A stretch of DNA of 64,000 nt. It comes from a virus. The notes beneath the pieces are model-generated. The model was not told the DNA's origin. It did no database searches and saw nothing but the letters and a program-made list of their open reading frames with translations. Below are positions 62,052 through 64,000 of this stretch, piece after piece; within the stretch, counting starts at the first letter, position 1, and each line of letters starts with the position of its first letter. A program made the translations under genes and the position numbers. Where the stretch lies: positions 19,070 through 83,069 of the IMG/VR virus record IMGVR_UViG_3300028653_000014. One strand, written 5' to 3'.

Positions 62052-62750
62052 TCAGTAGCCCGTCCCGGTTCTGACGCCCGTGTGGTGAATCCACTCCTCG
62101 CCGTTACCCCATACGCCGAAGCGGTAGCCGCGGCCCATCAGGTCGTGGCTGAAGCGGCCCTCGCAGTGGTCTTCGTAGTCGGGCCAGGGGTTGTCGCGCA
62201 TGAACTCTGTGCTCATCAGCGACGGGTTCGTGGTGAAGTACATGCGCTGTTCCAGCCACTGGAGGCTGTAGAGGCCGAGACCGCCGAGCCACGCGTTCGC
62301 GGCATGGGTCGTCACCGGCTGATATTCGTGGCGGTGGAGGGCGTAGAGGCCGCCCGCACGCCGTTCGATCGGGTTGACCGCGTCGCGCATCAGCGACATC
62401 TGCGCCACCTCGGGTTCGGCGCGAAGGACGGTCGCGAGTTCAGCCAGGTTCACCGGGCGCAGGAACTCGAAATCATTTTCCAACCAGAAGACGTGCTCCG
62501 GCCCGTCCTTGGCCGCCTGCTGCCAGAGCGCAGCGGTCGCACCGCAGAAACCGCGCTGCTCGCTCAGGAAGATGCCGCCCCACGACCCGAGCGGCTCAAT
62601 CGGCGGCAGGCGTCCGTCTTCACCGTCCACGACACAGACGAGATCGGTGGGGCGCGGTGTGACCATCGCGGCGAAGCTCTCGATGGTGCGGTCAAGCGTC
62701 GGTGCGTCGCCGTGGGTCAACACAGCCAGCCTGTAGGAGAAGTCGCTCAC
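62052..62750 (-). CDS. Glycosyltransferase-like protein
   Basis: 232 aa, GTG at 62750. YRLAVLTHGDAPTLDRTIESFAAMV, then LVCVVDGEDGRLPPIEP, RGFCGATAALWQQAAKDGPEHVFWLENDFEFLRPV with DFEF acidic motif, and a C-terminal EDHCEGRFSHDLMGRGY. GT-A-like fold. -10 candidate TATAGT 9 nt upstream of the GTG. Confidence 0.72.
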   Translation of the reverse strand: MSDFSYRLAVLTHGDAPTLDRTIESFAAMVTPRPTDLVCVVDGEDGRLPPIEPLGSWGGIFLSEQRGFCGATAALWQQAAKDGPEHVFWLENDFEFLRPVNLAELATVLRAEPEVAQMSLMRDAVNPIERRAGGLYALHRHEYQPVTTHAANAWLGGLGLYSLQWLEQRMYFTTNPSLMSTEFMRDNPWPDYEDHCEGRFSHDLMGRGYRFGVWGNGEEWIHHTGVRTGTGY

Positions 62751-62760
62751 GCGGGCGCGA

Positions 62761-63462
62761 CTATAGCCTACTACCGGATGCCGTGCGGGCCAGATGGTCG
62801 GCCCAGATGGCGTTGTACACCTTCATCGGGTCGCCTCCGGCTACGTTGCGGCTGTTAGGCCGGACGTGTGCCCGATACACCGCGTCAGGGACATGCACGA
62901 GATGTGCGCCCGCATCCCAGAGGGCCAGGAACGTCGCGTAGTCCTCGTAGATCGTGAGCGGGGTTCCGTCGCTGGTTGTCTCCTGGAACCCGCCCGCTTC
63001 GAGGAACGCAAGCCGGGGCATGAGTGTGCCGATGACGCACTCCGACGTGCGCGGCCAGCCGCCGATGTTCGGGATGCCCGCGCCCGGCTCGCGTCCGTCA
63101 CCGGCCCAGTAGCGAACCGCGGGCGCGAGGAGCAGGTCGGGGAGCGGGAAGCCCGGATGGTCGATGCCGTCGCCGTGCCAGAGCAGCAGAAGCCGCCGGT
63201 ACATCTCCTCGACGTAGAACGGCTCCAGTTCGTCGTCGGCGTCGAGGAAGCACAGCCATTCGCCTTCCGCCCGGGCAGCGGCCTGGTTGCGCGCCTGCGC
63301 CAACGTGCCGTCCTCCAGATGGTGGACGATCGTCTCGACCGTCCCGTCGAACGGTTCCTTCATCCCCTGCCCGACGGTAGACGGGTACGCGCGTGACCAC
63401 GACAACTCCTCCCAGGCCGGGTCGCCGTAGGTCGCGACCAGGATCGAGCAGAACGTGGTCAC
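62761..63462 (-). CDS. GT2-like glycosyltransferase
   Basis: 233 aa, GTG at 63462 overlapping the HNH stop (GTGA). FCSILVATYGDPAWEELS, then GEWLCFLDADDELEPFYVEEMYRRL, the canonical DxD of GT2 enzymes, and GGWPRTSECVIGTLMPRLAFLEAGGF. Transfers a sugar from an NDP donor, probably to phage components. Confidence 0.8.
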   Translation of the reverse strand: MTTFCSILVATYGDPAWEELSWSRAYPSTVGQGMKEPFDGTVETIVHHLEDGTLAQARNQAAARAEGEWLCFLDADDELEPFYVEEMYRRLLLLWHGDGIDHPGFPLPDLLLAPAVRYWAGDGREPGAGIPNIGGWPRTSECVIGTLMPRLAFLEAGGFQETTSDGTPLTIYEDYATFLALWDAGAHLVHVPDAVYRAHVRPNSRNVAGGDPMKVYNAIWADHLARTASGSRL

Positions 63463-63977
63463 TTTCGCCTACTGCCTGACTGATAAGCCCTTCTGAGACC
63501 TTCGCCAATGCGCGCTCGGTGTTCCGCAGTGTGTCGCTTTGATCTTCTTCCCTTCGCAATGCAATCTGCCGAGTTGTCGGCGTGAGTACCGACGAAAAGA
63601 TGCTCCGGATTCACACAAGCCGGGACGTCGCAGCGATGAAGTACAAGCAGCCCGTCAGATATGGGGCCGACAAAATGTCGATACGACCAGCGGTGAGCGA
63701 GCATGTTGACATTGCCGCCCTTCGCCGATTTCGTCCCGTCCCAGAACATCCCGTAGCCACCCTTTGTCGGATGCCCCTGCCAGAGCCAGCAACCGGTAGC
63801 TAGCTCTACAACGTAACGGCCGTGGAATCTCTCTTCGTCAGTCTTGACCGTCTTGGCAGGCGCCGGAGCAATAGGGTCGCCATAGATAGTCCAGCGCCAG
63901 TAGTGAGGTCGACACCAGCCACGCGTGTACGACCTCTTAGAACATCCCTCTACGGCGCAGTCCGGAACTTCCCGCAA
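63459..63977 (-). CDS. HNH homing-type endonuclease
   Basis: 172 aa from TTG at 63977. A zinc-knuckle CAVEGCSKRSYTRGWCRPHYWRW, a beta segment GCWLWQGHPTKGGYGMFW, then LAHRWSYRHFVGPISDGLLVLHRCDVPACVNPEHLFVGTHADN, the HNH_3 core. It precedes the GT2-like gene with overlapping stop/start, showing that insertion kept the operon coupled. AT-richer than its neighbours. Confidence 0.82.
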   Translation of the reverse strand: MREVPDCAVEGCSKRSYTRGWCRPHYWRWTIYGDPIAPAPAKTVKTDEERFHGRYVVELATGCWLWQGHPTKGGYGMFWDGTKSAKGGNVNMLAHRWSYRHFVGPISDGLLVLHRCDVPACVNPEHLFVGTHADNSADCIAKGRRSKRHTAEHRARIGEGLRRAYQSGSRRK

Positions 63978-64000
63978 ACGCTTGTAGTGGTAGCGACACC

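Noticed and set aside
1-64000. CRISPR array
   Set aside because: The only regular tandem array is the 60-bp coding repeat at 37700-38957, which lacks spacers and stays in frame.
1-64000. Integrase, excisionase or immunity repressor
   Set aside because: No tyrosine or serine recombinase or clear repressor is visible; the HTH proteins present are nuclease or replication related. Lysogeny cannot be argued from this window.

Overview
The window is a continuous piece of a tailed double-stranded DNA phage (Caudoviricetes) with a siphovirus-like tail. It carries an HK97-type capsid protein, prohead protease, portal, head-morphogenesis protein, a 1134-aa tape measure gene and a full tail module. The DNA is GC-rich, starts are often GTG or TTG, and the small Cys-rich proteins and MPGVGSWxGRWSG-type proteins resemble those of actinobacteriophages. 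An actinobacterial host is therefore an inference, not a demonstration. No integrase, repressor or large terminase subunit is visible, so at least one genome segment lies outside the window.

Layout, from the left: 1-7.9 kb (minus) is a replication/recombination operon with a DnaB-type helicase cut by the window edge, a winged-helix helicase-loader/initiator-like protein, an HNH protein, an ERF single-strand annealing protein, SSB and many small proteins joined by ATGA/GTGA overlaps. 8.1-9.1 kb (plus) holds a secreted Rpf/lysozyme-like protein and an unknown. 9.1-11.5 kb (minus) is a lysis cassette: a CHAP/NlpC-like lysin, a two-TM holin candidate and two further membrane proteins. 11.5-31.3 kb (minus) is the tail and connector module read from the major capsid gene at the right to the tail tip at the left, interrupted by three HNH homing-type genes. 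31.5-36.9 kb contains small divergent operons, a metalloprotease and a muralytic enzyme interrupted by an intein. 36.9-47.4 kb (minus) has a glycosyltransferase, repetitive and beta-rich appendage proteins, an AAA+ ATPase and the prohead protease. 47.5-54.9 kb (minus) has a CHC2 zinc-finger protein, a ParB-like protein, a MuF-type head protein fused to a 2H phosphoesterase domain, and the portal. 55.4-55.8 kb is a tRNA cluster (Cys, two Ser, Met). 55.8-64 kb is small genes followed by glycosyltransferases, methyltransferases and one more HNH gene.

Four inteins interrupt virion or lysis genes: a gp10-like connector, a lysozyme, the MuF-type protein and the portal. One carries an in-frame Vsr/DUF559-like nuclease. 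One LAGLIDADG-type intein is broken by a single-base shift in a G run. The MuF intein has no in-frame nuclease; instead a helix-turn-helix plus Vsr/DUF559-like nuclease reading frame lies on the opposite strand inside it. This overlapping arrangement is the most unusual feature of the window.

Two regulatory layers are visible. A 16-bp palindrome, GTNACGCNNGCGTNAC, occurs 13 times, often containing stop codons or lying in promoters, which suggests a phage-encoded operator/stoperator system. Several genes also begin 6-8 nt after a -10 element such as TAGGCT, so they are probably translated from leaderless mRNAs. A second promoter type with TACGAT as -10 precedes the capsid gene, the protease gene and a membrane protein gene.
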